Shown here piece by piece: positions 23,906 to 34,183 of a stretch of 64,000 bases of DNA (positions within the stretch are counted from its first letter, which is position 1; each line of letters begins with the position of its first letter). The notes beneath the pieces are model-generated. The model was not told where the DNA came from and ran no database searches. It saw nothing but the letters and a program-made list of their open reading frames with translations. Both the position numbers and the translations under genes were made by a program. Where the stretch lies: positions 81,471,797 through 81,535,796 of the forward strand of contig OW799233.1 of the NCBI GenBank assembly GCA_941918925.1. The letters run 5' to 3'. Origin of the DNA: Phyto melanocephala. Its lineage: Eukaryota > Arthropoda > Insecta > Diptera > Rhinophoridae.

Positions 23906-25066
23906 TGTTACATATTTAAATTTTAACAGTTTGATTTACATAATAATTTTAGTTTAGTTTATAGCCTTTTTACACTTGCTCACAGCTTTCATCAAATCTA
24001 CAAGATGTTAACATCTTCCCATATAAATTGTACGTGTTTGTGTGTCAACATTTCTTAACATCTTTAAAAGATGTTCCTAACTCATTTTGTTCCACTCAAC
24101 ATCTTTCGATTATAAATTGAATTTTTTTTGTCTAACTTTTCTGTTTAAACTATTATTTAAATTTTTAATCAGGCTTGAGTTCATATTAATATTCTTTATT
24201 TTTACAAAAATTTAAAAAAAATTTAAATAATAGTCTTTCGATTATTTTAGTGTCTTCACTAAAAAAGAGAAATATTGTTGCAAAAAAAATACATTGCATC
24301 ACTAGAAAAAATTACGAGTGCAAAAAAAAAATACATACAACGAGTGGACTTAAAATATGTCGTGTAAAATAAGATATCTTAGTTATCTTCATCCTCTAAC
24401 AAAATCTGCATATTGTAATAATAATTGCTCTCCAAGGACAATAATTAATACAATTAATGCAGAATCTTTAAATCCATTTTTTGTAACTTTTATTTGCGCA
24501 AATATGTTAAATAAATATTATGACAGATAAAAGATAAAGGTTGAAAGATGTTGCAAATGTAAACAAGTTTTTTTCATTTTCAACATCTTCCACGCATTCC
24601 GCTAAGATGTAAGCAAGTGTAAAAACGCTATTAATTTACAGTAGTTTGATTTTTAAGTGTTTTTGTACAATTAACATTTCCTTTGGTTTTCTGGTTGTTC
24701 GAATATCATGTTAAGTAATATGAAGCCGAAGTGTGTTATTATGTGGAGCATACTTTTAGGCGCATTTATTTTACCTACATTACTTTACATTAACATTACG
24801 TCTTGATTTTAATGTAACGACTTTCTAGTAATTTACTTTAATTTAATGTACTAGTTTGTACATGCAAGAACTTTATGGATTGTTACAGACCACTACTATG
24901 TATGTTATCGAATGCCGTAATTTTTCCACTATTTAAATAAATAAAGTGCTCTTAATTTTTAAACGAATTTTAAATGTTATTATTTGCAATACAAAATGAA
25001 TTTCAAGTTTATTTAAAGGAAATAAACCAACACGTTGCAACGTTTATAAAAGGTATAAACTTAACA
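23906..25066 (+). mobile_element. Solo LTR of Gypsy family L, copy 2 (diverged)
   Basis: It starts TGTTACATATTT and ends gtataaacttaaca. ATAT is duplicated at 23902-23905 and 25067-25070. The body aligns with copy 1 (ttggtt..ctggttgttcgaa, ataaataaagtgctcttaat) but with many more differences, so it is older. It is interrupted by the MITE at 23964-24628. Confidence 0.78.
23964..24628. mobile_element. MITE nested in solo LTR (TA-flanked)
   Basis: The ends gcctttttacacttgctcac and the reverse of aagcaagtgtaaaaacgc form imperfect inverted repeats. TA lies on both sides (23962-23963, 24629-24630), suggesting the Tc1/mariner superfamily. Taking it out rejoins the LTR. No coding capacity. Confidence 0.6.
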
Positions 25067-25169
25067 ATATTACAAATAACAATTTAATAAAAGTTAATAA
25101 AGTGTTAAAAACAATAAATTAACCTAAAAACGTAATATTTTCGTTCAATAATATGTATACTTTAAATGC

Positions 25170-25892
25170 TAGGCTGATTTGGATTTTACTGGTCAAGCTG
25201 TTTTATTTGATACCAATATTGGGGGTGTTTAAGGAGTTACATTTTAAAATACCAGATTTGACCCATATATAAATTTATTGTTCGCAATTTTGTAGTGGCG
25301 GCCAACATGAATTTTAATTTTTTATAGTGCTTATTTTGCGCTAGTCAAGCCTTTTCAGATGATATCAATATTGACCCTCTCGGTTGTCAAAAAGCTGACA
25401 AAAATTGATTTTAGTTTGTAAATTTTAGGAATTTATATGCTTAAACAAAAATTTTGCCTGTAACTCTATCGATTAGTGCACGCTTTATCCAAAAATTTTC
25501 ACGAATATTCTAGAGGCATATTTTATCTACAAATGGTAGCGAAGGTACCTATGAATTATTCTATGGCTGAAAAATTTTAATTTTGTTGATTTGGTCATAT
25601 CTTAGAAAGCTATGGGGTGATTGTGCTGAATTTTATTAGCGATTCATTCCCGGATATTTCCAAAAGATTGATACCATACACAGATCTAAAGAACTTATGG
25701 TTGCTTCTAAAAGTTGATTTCAACCAACACACGGATAGACGGATATGGCTTAATGGACTCCTCTATTTATAAGCTTTCAGAAAATATATATGTATGTACT
25801 TTTTGGGGTCGAAAATGAAAATTGTAGAAATTACAAACGGAACGACAAAGATCTACTTACATACCCTTGTGCACCACAGGTGAAGGGTATAA
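25170..25892 (-). repeat. Dispersed repeat family A, variant with longer core
   Basis: It shares ctggtcaagc...tttgataccaatattg...ggcggccaacatgaa with 44520-44650 and ends ttgtgcaccacaggtgaagg and gtataa. The hairpin end is not clear here. Confidence 0.55.
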
Positions 25893-26094
25893 TGAAGCTG
25901 AATCAAAATAAAGGTAAAACAGAACATTCAAAACATGTTTGAATGTTTTGATAATACAAATAGACCAAGCAAAAGTTGCACAAAAACGTTAACTTTTAAA
26001 GTTTTTTTTTAAACTTCACTAAATCTAATTACTGTTAAACACTGCTATTCAATATTTAATAATTACGTTCTTGTATGTGTTAAAATTTTGTCAG
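25893..26094. other. AT-rich DNA
   Basis: Nothing is recognised here. Confidence 0.35.
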
Positions 26095-26794
26095 AATATT
26101 TTTTATACACAAGATTTGTTTGGTATTGAAAATCGGCTAAATCGGAATATTAGGAAGAGAGTTATAGCTCGTAATACCAGAGTAGGTAAAAAAAACCATG
26201 TTCTTCCAACATCATATAAAATACAATTTTGTCCAAACGCATTAACGTAGACCCATGAAATTTCGAATGTATATTTCCTTATTAAAAGAAATTTCCTTCC
26301 GTGAAAATTGCCTAAATCTAGGCATTAGGAAGGAGTTATAAATAGATCAAAATGTTCGAAAATTTATACCGAACGCAATAAAACTGACAAAATTAGAGGT
26401 ATGATGATGAAATTTTGTACATGTGCATAGCTTTCTAGTCAATATCATTGTTATGCCAGAAAATGAAGGTAACACGCCCACTTTAATGTCTACCTCCCAT
26501 TAAACGCTCTATCTGAAATTCATATAATTTCTCTATGGACAAAGTTTTTGGAGGAATAAGGGATTGTATATAAATATCTAAGATGGTGTATTTATTGGCA
26601 GAATCTATATTGACACGCCTACTTTCATTGAAAGACTTAACTAAACGAAAATAATTTAATACCATATCGAAGTTATATTGAGAAAGTGATACATATTTTA
26701 GTATAGAGATTTTTCTATAATGTGATAAAAAATTACACAAAATTGGTGGTTGGTATAAAAAATTCGGCACAGCGGAATATAGTGCTCTTACTTG
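26095..26794 (+). repeat. Dispersed repeat family B, copy without mariner insertion
   Basis: It runs from tcagaatattttttatacac to the end hairpin (attcggc-aca-gcggaat) and agtgctcttacttg. At about 26680-26695 (gaagttatattgagaaag) it has no insertion at the site where the copy at 46457-48346 carries a mariner element. Confidence 0.65.
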
Positions 26795-26819
26795 TTTTAT
26801 TATTGCCTTTTTTTAATAT

Positions 26820-27306
26820 TGTTACAAGTTTTAAATTGATTAACATTTTAATTTACAATAGTTTTATTTATAGTAATTTTATATACACTTAAAATTTCCT
26901 TTGATTGATTGGTAGACAAACATGTTAAGAGTTACACAGCCGAAATTTGTTTCATATGCAACATACATTCTTTAGAGAGTAGTTATTTATTTTCCTACAT
27001 TTTACTTTACATCAACATCTTTATCATTTAAATTCAAGCAGAATATTTGTGGAAAGTTACAAAATGTCACAATTAGATGGCACTGCCACTTAAATAATCG
27101 ACCAGCACAGCCAGTTGAATCAATATAACAGTAGAGTTTGTGGCCCGAATATCAATATATCGATAATAAAGGTGTATAACAATAATTGAAATAATAAATA
27201 TAGTACATATAATAATAAATAAAGTTTATAGTGTTATTATTTTCAATAAAAGAATCCAAATTTATTTAAACGAAATAAACTAGCGTTTTTAAAAGGAAGA
27301 ACGTAT
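26820..27306 (+). mobile_element. Solo LTR of Gypsy family L, copy 3, invaded by a related element
   Basis: It starts TGTTACAAG after ATAT (26816-26819) and aligns with the other LTRs, though strongly diverged. Its last bases are cut at 27306 by the Gypsy element in the opposite orientation and resume at 29800, where ttaATAT follows. The original duplication was therefore again ATAT. Confidence 0.65.
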
Positions 27307-27834
27307 TGTTACGTTTATACCTTTTATAAACGTTGGATTATTTCCTTTAAATAAACCTTGAGTTCTTTTATTGCAGTCAAAAACAGTTGAAATTAGTTAT
27401 AAAATTAAGAGCACTTTATTTATTAAGATACACTCAGATATTGTTTTTATATCACTTTACTTATTACACTTATGGTTACACACGTTAATTATCAAACTCA
27501 CTTTGATACACACTTTACAAGCTCTATTGTAATACTGCTCATGTTAGCTGTGTTGTTCGGCTATTTATAGTAACATAGTGGTGTTCGGTAACATTCGACA
27601 AAGTTCTCGTATGTACATTCTAGTACATTCGAAAACCGTTACATTTAAATTAAGACGTTAAGTAATATGCACGAATAATAGAAGTGCCTAAAAGTATGCT
27701 ACACATAATAACAAACATCATTTTCGAACAACCAACGAAATAAACTAATACAAATAAAACTACAGTAACTTAAACTACTACAACTAAAATAAATTATAAT
27801 GTAAATTAAGTTACTTAAAAATAAATCTGTAACA
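27307..27834 (-). repeat. 3' LTR of the deleted Gypsy element
   Basis: In element orientation it starts TGTTACAG and ends CGTAACA. It is 528 bp, the same length as its partner at 29272-29799, and near identical to it. Confidence 0.9.
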
Positions 27835-27845
27835 CTACCGCCCGC

Positions 27846-28568
27846 TTATGCCTGTTCGTCCCGAATAGGCACAAATTCACTTTTTCCGTACTTAGCTAGG
27901 CGCTCGAGATGAACCACTTTCATCTTTGATCTTGGGCTCTTGTGTTTTTGGATTCTATACACCACATCATTTATTCTCTTTATCACCTTATACAGTCCAT
28001 CCCAATGATTTTGCAATCCTTTATTGCGTTGTGGGTTATATAGTAGAACTCGCTGACCCTCATTAAAGCCTTCAGATTCCGCTGCACGGTCGTATCTGGC
28101 TTTCATCCTGTTGCTGGACATGTTTGTTTGCTCAAAGGGGCCGCCCAAGTTATACTTCTGCAATGGCTCACGACTTTTGCTTGCTTGGCTTTTCGCTGCG
28201 ATGCATTGGGCGCAATTTTCTATCCAACCAGCTACCGATTGTTGACAGCCAACCCAATAGAACCATTGCTTTAACTTTTTAAGGGTTTTTGTCATGCCAA
28301 AGTGACCTCCACTGAGACCTTCGTGAAACTCCCTTAAAACTTCGTCGACTTTAGAGGACGGCACTACAATTAGATTTGTGACCGATTTTCCACTAGCACT
28401 TTCCCATATTCGGTATAGACATCCATTAACCACCTTCAGGCTATTCCACAGCGCCCAATAAGATTTCATCAGTGGACTTCCCGCTGATATTTGGTTTCGA
28501 GTGGGCCTTTTATCTTTTTCCTTGGCTGATATAATCTTTGCCAGTATAGGATCTTTTCTTTGCGCCAC
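27846..28568 (-). pseudogene. Gypsy pol remnant: integrase zinc domain fused to integrase C-terminus
   Basis: 240 codons without a stop, but the apparent first codon is GTG directly after an in-frame TGA, so this is the tail of a deleted polyprotein. It contains the HHCC zinc domain (FHEGLSGGHFGMTKTLKKLK and later WIENCAQCIAAK). It then jumps from NLGGPFE to QTNMSSNRMKARYD, so the whole DDE catalytic core is missing. The C-terminal part (GQRVLLYNPQRNKGL, HWDGLYKVIKRIND, MKVVHLERLAKYG) is the integrase tail that contacts DNA. The deletion is in frame. The integrase relic at 49160-49920 comes from a closely related element. Confidence 0.88.
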
Positions 28569-28601
28569 TCACCATTCACCGCTTTTGTCTATATTCGTTA
28601 G

Positions 28602-29216
28602 TCAAACATCTATTACGCACTCTTCTTCCTCATGACATTGAATATCATTAATTTTTGTTTCTAAATTTTTAAATTTTTCGTCAACATCTCTAGCCTGTGC
28701 TCCGATATCATTTTCAAGATCAGCCAGTTTTTTATCTATTTTACTGACATGCTTTTCAATGCCCTCTACTCTGTTATTTACAGCTTCAGAGATTTCCTGA
28801 AGTTTCTCGTTCGTAGCTCTAGCTGTTTCTTGTACTTCTTCTTTAACTTCAGCTAATAATTTTTCATTATTAGCTCTAGAAGATTCTTGAACTTCAACTT
28901 TAACTTCAGCTAATAATTTTTCATTATTAGCTCTAGAATTTTCTTGAACTTCGGCTAATAATTTTTGACTGTTAAGTTCTATCTTTTCCATCATAGCAGC
29001 AAGCATTGCACTCAAATCCATGTTGTTTGTGGTTGCACGAGTGGAAACTTCCATTTCTTCTTTTTCGTCAAACTCGTAACCATCAATGTCAATATTACGC
29101 CGCTTAAATTCATCTAGAAGTCTCTTCTGCAATTCTACTTTATTACCTGTTGTCAACAATGCCAGCTTACTCAATTCTTTCTTGAGTTGTTCTACTTTAA
29201 GCTCCTCAAATTTCAT
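28602..29216 (-). CDS. Gypsy gag N-terminus with SAP domain and coiled coil
   Basis: 204 codons from ATG 29216-29214 to a TGA, intact. Residues about 2-35 (ELKVEQLKKELSKLALLTTG, then NKVELQKRLLDEF) form a SAP-like helix-extended-helix motif, normally DNA-binding. Residues about 60-200 are a long coiled coil built from a repeated unit of the type LLAEVKEEVQESSRANNEK, present three times. There is no zinc knuckle and no capsid-like core, so this is the front part of a longer Gypsy gag truncated by the internal deletion. It could still make a small self-associating protein, but that is inference. The pol remnant starts 34 bases downstream. Confidence 0.8.
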   Translation of the reverse strand: MKFEELKVEQLKKELSKLALLTTGNKVELQKRLLDEFKRRNIDIDGYEFDEKEEMEVSTRATTNNMDLSAMLAAMMEKIELNSQKLLAEVQENSRANNEKLLAEVKVEVQESSRANNEKLLAEVKEEVQETARATNEKLQEISEAVNNRVEGIEKHVSKIDKKLADLENDIGAQARDVDEKFKNLETKINDIQCHEEEECVIDV

Positions 29217-29271
29217 GTCTGTTTTTTTATTATTATTTTTTTTTTAATGCAATCCCACTTCTGACACCAGT

Positions 29272-29799
29272 TGTTACGTTTATACCTTTTATAAACGTTG
29301 GATTATTTCCTTTAAATAAACTTTGAGTTCTTTTATTGCAGTCAAAAACAGTTGAAATTAGTTATAAAATTAAGAGCACTTTATTTATTAAGATACACTC
29401 AGATATTGTTTTTATATCACTTTACTTATTACACTTATGGTTACACACTTTAATTATCAAACTCACTTTGATACACACTTTACAAGCTCTAGTGTAATAC
29501 TGCTCATGTTAGCTGTGTTGTTCGGCTATTTATAGTAACATAGTGGTGTTCGGTAACATTCGACAAAGTTCTCGTATGTACATTCTAGTACATTCGAAAA
29601 TCGTTACATTTAAATTAAGACGTTAAGTAATATGCAAGAATAATTGAAGTGCCTAAAAGTATGCTACACATAATAACAAACATCATTTTCAAACAACCAA
29701 CGAAATAAACTAATACAAATAAAACTACAGTAACTTAAACTACTACAACTAAAATAAATTATAATGTAAATTAAGTTACTTAAAAATAAATCTGTAACA
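29272..29799 (-). repeat. 5' LTR of the deleted Gypsy element
   Basis: 528 bp; followed (minus strand) by ac and the tRNA-Leu primer-binding site. It contains actataaatagccgaacaac, a probable TATA box region near the transcription start. Confidence 0.9.
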
Positions 29800-29892
29800 G
29801 TATTAATATTCTACAATGTTTAAAAACACTAACAGAGTTGTAGAGAAAAACTTTTCAAGAGACGATTAATTTATTTCAGTGAGAGTAAAGTT

Positions 29893-29955
29893 CAAATTAG
29901 ACGTGATTTTATGTTTCTATGGCTATGGCATTATGGTTATGTCACGTCTAATTTG
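29893..29955. repeat. Short perfect hairpin
   Basis: CAAATTAGACGTGA at 29893-29906 is the exact reverse complement of 29942-29955, with a 35-nt spacer. It could be the remains of a tiny MITE. Confidence 0.6.
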
Positions 29956-30381
29956 AGCTTAATGTTTTGTTAATTATGTTTACACTAATTGGAAGTAGTA
30001 TGAAATGAAACATATAACTTTTCGAATATTCTACGCAGTTATTTAGTATCAATGTCGAGCTGGTCTAATATACATATTTGTACATTAGCATCTACTTTGT
30101 ATGTAAACATGAATTAAAATGATGGAGCTGACAATGTTGATTTAGCTTCTAACGTGGTGTACATACATACATAAGTATATTCATACATAAATATACTTAT
30201 ACGCACATACAGATTTACTTAAGTCACTGCGATAACCCCCCATTGGGAAACATATACATAAATATTTGTAGGCTAAAAAAATAAATTATATAGTACATAT
30301 GTACATAAATTGGTCGTATGAAACTAGGTTTAAGAATTTATAGTTAATACAACCACGTAACTAATTGTTAAGCCCTATTTT
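29956..30381. other. AT-rich DNA
   Basis: Nothing beyond a TACATA/CATACA-rich stretch near 30160-30210. Confidence 0.4.
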
Positions 30382-31040
30382 TATACACGCCACCAAAAAA
30401 ATGGTGGGGGTATATTTATTTTGTCATTCCGTTTGTAACAAATTGAAATATCCATTTTAGACCCCATAAAGTATGTATATTCTGAATCGGGGTTTCATGT
30501 TATGACGATCTAGCTATGTCCGTCCGTCTGTTGAAAGCACGATAGAGGTTGGACCAAAAAAACTAGGCGGCTCAAATTATGCCAGAATATTTCTTATACA
30601 CAAGGTTTGTTTGGCTTAATCGGAATGTTAGGAAGAGAGTTATATGTAGCTCGTAATTCAAGATTAGGTCAAAAAAATCATTTCCTTCCAACATCGCATT
30701 AAATGCAATTGTGTCCAAATACATTAACGTAAATCCATGAAATTTCGAATGTATATTTCCTTAGTAACAAAAATAATATTCCCTGAAAATTAATTAAATA
30801 TATTATGCATGAGGAAATGAGTTATAGACCAAAATGTACGAAAATTTAAATCAGAAAGTGTATTTTTCGGTATATTAAAAGTTAAAAACGTAATATATGT
30901 ATATGTATATAGCTATGTCCGTCCAGTATATTTCTTATGCACAAGGTTTGTTTGGTATTGAAAATGGGCTAAATCGGAATATTAGGAAGAGACTTATAGC
31001 TCGTAATACAAGAGTAGGTCAAAAAACCGTGTCATATTTT
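30382..31040 (+). repeat. Dispersed repeat family B, 5' part, left arm of an inverted pair
   Basis: It starts with a terminal palindrome, tatacacgccaccaaa...atggtgggggtata (split here), then tttgtcattccgtttgtaac and tccgtccgtctgttgaaag. Part of the internal sequence (ggtttgtttgg...gctaaatcggaatattag) appears twice, near 30603 and 30945. Confidence 0.6.
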
Positions 31041-31339
31041 AAATCTACTGATGCACATATTTTTTATTTTTAAATCTTTAACCTCTTAAAACTGTGGGAA
31101 CACATATGCATGTTTAGAGTTGGGCACAAATTGTTACTCTAGCTAATTTTTGTTAACAACATCGGTCATTTTCGTTTTCACGAACCCCCATCAAATTATC
31201 TTGTACAAACCACAAAAAATTGAAAAATGTTAGTAGAGTCATCTACTATTCTACGTGATATTTAACTGCAATGCAATAGATGGCGCCGTCTAAAATGAAT
31301 GATTGCTGCTGAATATAACTAATCTATTTTTATATAAAT

Positions 31340-31941
31340 TTTAATAAAAAAATGGGCGTGGCACATTATTTTCCGTTATAACAAAGACTTTGACCATAAA
31401 ACAATGTTTGCAAAATTTCAGAATCGTACATATAATTTTGTCGGTTTTAAATTTAAAATATACCGAAACAGACACTGTGTTGTAGAAATTTTTGTGCATT
31501 TGGATCTATAACTGCTTTCGTAATGTATAGATTTAATCAATTTTTAGGGTAGTATATTTTGTTGTACTCAGAAAATATATTTTCGCTCTACGTCAATACG
31601 TTTAGACACAATTGCATTTTATTCGATGTTGAAGGACATTTTTTTACCTACTCTTGCATTACGAGCTATAACTCTCTTCCTAATATTCCGATTTAGCCCA
31701 TTTTCAATGCCAAACAAACCTTGTGTATAAGAAAAATTCTGGCCCCATAGCTCTTTCGGTGCGACGTATATCGTGCTTTCAACAGATGGACGGACATATC
31801 TAGATCGTCATTAAATGAAACACCGATGCGGATTGTACATATATTCTCTATAGGGTCTTAAATGGATATTTCGATGTGTTACAAACGGAATGACAAAATT
31901 AATATACCACCATTTTTTTTAGAGGCGGGTATAAAAAAAGC
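31340..31941 (-). repeat. Dispersed repeat family B, right arm of an inverted pair
   Basis: This is the mirror of the copy at 30382: it ends gttacaaacggaatgacaaa, then accaccattttttttagagg and cgggtata. The two copies point away from each other with about 300 bp between. Confidence 0.6.
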
Positions 31942-32336
31942 TGTCATCTAATTAGTTTTGATAAACCTCTGTTATAGGAAAGAGATGACAGCTCCAAGCC
32001 TCTTTACCACGGTCACCAGTAAACACATTTGCTTAATTCACAAGCTGTTGTAGGAGTCATATTTTCCTAATAAAGATAATATTTGGGCGTGGTAAAGGCG
32101 ACGCCAAAGTAAATGACATATTAAATGCACTCCAAAAAGTAGTAAAAGTTTTAAAGCTTAAATTTTCTAAGAAATAGAAAACTTTACCTAAAATAGCACC
32201 AAAGTTAAAGAAAAAAAAAATATTCGAAAAAACATTAGTTGCAACTTTTAAAATCAACTATATCCAAAGACCATCATAAACTGTATTTTGATATACTACA
32301 AGAATGCTTTTTTTCATTATTGGTTTAATATGTTAA
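31942..32336. other. Intergenic DNA downstream of AdSL
   Basis: A small inverted repeat agctgtcatct/agatgacagct lies at about 31938-31993. No gene is supported; the minus-strand open frame at 32057-32257 has no recognisable domain. Confidence 0.4.
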
Positions 32337-32342
32337 TTTATT
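32337..32342 (-). terminator. AdSL: Polyadenylation signal of AdSL
   Basis: TTTATT on the plus strand gives AATAAA on the minus strand, 42-47 bases after the AdSL stop codon. This is a suitable position for 3' end formation. Confidence 0.55.
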
Positions 32343-32383
32343 AAATCATATTAGTTCACAGAAAATTAAAAATCATATTGCTT

Positions 32384-34183
32384 TTATATATTTAATTGAA
32401 CTATTTTAATGTTTTTTAAATTCGCCTTATAACGTTCCAAAACACTTTGGACTTCTTCCGCTACAAATTCCTCTACTTGATCGCTGGCACGACCTGTAAA
32501 AGTTTTTGCATCCAAAATGCTGTCCAATTGATTGAGAATGGGTGCAAAATAGGGATCGTTAGCGACTCGATCTACTAAATCGTTGTCTTTGCCATGTTGT
32601 TTTACTTGAGCCCCAGCTTCATGGGAAAGTACACGAATTTTCTCGTGGCATATTTGGCGATCTCCACCGGCCTTTACCATGGCCATAATAATATTTTCGG
32701 TAGACATAAAGGGCAACTCTTGAGAAATGTGACGTTCAATAACTTTTGGATAAACCACCACACCCTGGGATATATTTAACAATGTAAGCAGAGCTGCATC
32801 AGCCGACAGAAAAGCCTCTGACAAAGTTAAACGTCGATTAGCTGAATCGTCCAGGGTACGTTCTAGCCATTGTGTAGCATGGGTATTCGCGGCATTAGAG
32901 AATAAAGTAATGAGATGACGTGCCAAAGCACAACAGCGCTCCGAACGCATAGGGTTTCTTTTGTAAGGCATAGCTGACGAACCAATCTGTGTAGTTTCGA
33001 AAGGCTCTTCAAGTTCCTTGCGTGACGCCAAGATTCTTAAATCTGAGCACATTTTATGAATGCTAGTTCCCAAACTAGCTACGGCTCCCAAAATTTCCAC
33101 ATCCACTTTACGTGTGTATGTTTGGCCTGTGACAGCATATGGTTTCTGAAAGCCTGCTAATTTAGTTACAAGCAGATCCAACTGTTTGACTTTATCACCA
33201 TCTCCATTAAAAAGTTGCAAGAATGATGCCTGTGTTCCTGTAGTACCCTTTACACCACGGAAGCGCAAATCTTCACGACAGCGACGTAAGGCACGCTCAT
33301 CCATGACCAAGTCCTGAATCCAAAGACAAGCACGTTTGCCAACTGTTGTCAGCTGGGCAGGTTGCAAGTGCGTAAATGCTAATGTTGGCTGTGACTTGTA
33401 TTTTAAAGCAAACTCTTTAAGACAATATATCACTGAAGCTACACGAGGCAGTAGAAGGTCCAAGGCATCGCGAAATATTATCAGGTCTGTGTTGTCACCC
33501 ACATAACACGATGTTGCACCTAAATGAATTATAGGAGCAGCCAAAGGACATTGTTTAGCAAATACATGGACATGAGCCATAACGTCGTGACGAGTCAAAC
33601 GTTCCTCTGCAGCAGCTGCTTCGAAATCTATTGACTTGACATTAGCTTTCATTTCGGAAATCTGTGGATCGGTTATTTCCAATCCAAGTGTCTACAAAAC
33701 CAAATTTAAACAAAGAAAATCAATTTATAATCTGCATACATACATATGTACATACAAATCGTCGTTCGTATTTTATTGTGTTCTATATGACAAACATTGT
33801 TTATTGTAAATCCTTGGTAAAGTGTAGTTTTTACTAAAATTACTAAAATGTACTAAGCACAAAATTTATGTCTTTTTACATTTCGAAAACTATAACTGAT
33901 AAAAGCAAACCCATTATACAGATCTCGAAAAGTTTTCTTCAGTCACTCTTATGTAAATTTTTCCTATTTTGCGGTATAGAACACAATAATTTATCAACGA
34001 CATGAATACACATTCTTACATATGCTTATCATCACGTTTTTCTACCTTTTCGGCTTCGGCCAGCCATATCCATAGTTGTCTCCAAGTTGAAAATTTGTGC
34101 TGGTCACTAAACAAATATTGCATTTCTTTACTAGCATAACGCGTGCTAAGCGGCGATGTGTAACCTTCATAAGCACAACTCAT
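32384..34183 (-). CDS. AdSL: Adenylosuccinate lyase (two exons)
   Basis: Catalyses two steps of purine synthesis in the cytosol: SAICAR to AICAR, and adenylosuccinate to AMP, each releasing fumarate. It works as a homotetramer. Exon 1 is 34183-34046 (46 codons; the ATG lies in the context CAAC-ATG). The intron is 34045-33692 (GT...AG, phase 0). Exon 2 is 33691-32384, giving 481 residues against 484 in human ADSL. Visible motifs: [12 protein letters not shown] near the start; [41 protein letters not shown] with the catalytic His about residue 154; the fumarase/lyase signature [11 protein letters not shown] with the catalytic loop Ser about 284; [12 protein letters not shown] near the end. No frameshift or stop: the gene looks functional. 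An open frame reaching 34216 starts with TTG; the ATG at 34183 is the supported start. Confidence 0.97.

Larger units (their letters stand above)
27307..29799 (-). mobile_element. Gypsy-type LTR element, internally deleted, non-autonomous
   Basis: Two 528-bp LTRs (27307-27834, 29272-29799) differ at roughly seven positions. The 4-bp duplication GTAT lies at 27303-27306 and 29800-29803. Next to the 5' LTR (minus strand) is TGGTGTCAGAAGTGGGATT, complementary to the 3' end of tRNA-Leu(CAA), the primer-binding site. A purine-rich tract (aagcgggcggtag) precedes the 3' LTR. Only 1.44 kb lies between the LTRs: a gag N-terminus and the two ends of integrase. Protease, RT, RNase H and the integrase core are deleted. 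Confidence 0.92.

Noticed and set aside
32057..32257. 66-codon minus-strand open frame downstream of AdSL
   Set aside because: No recognisable motif, no splice or polyadenylation context, AT-driven composition.
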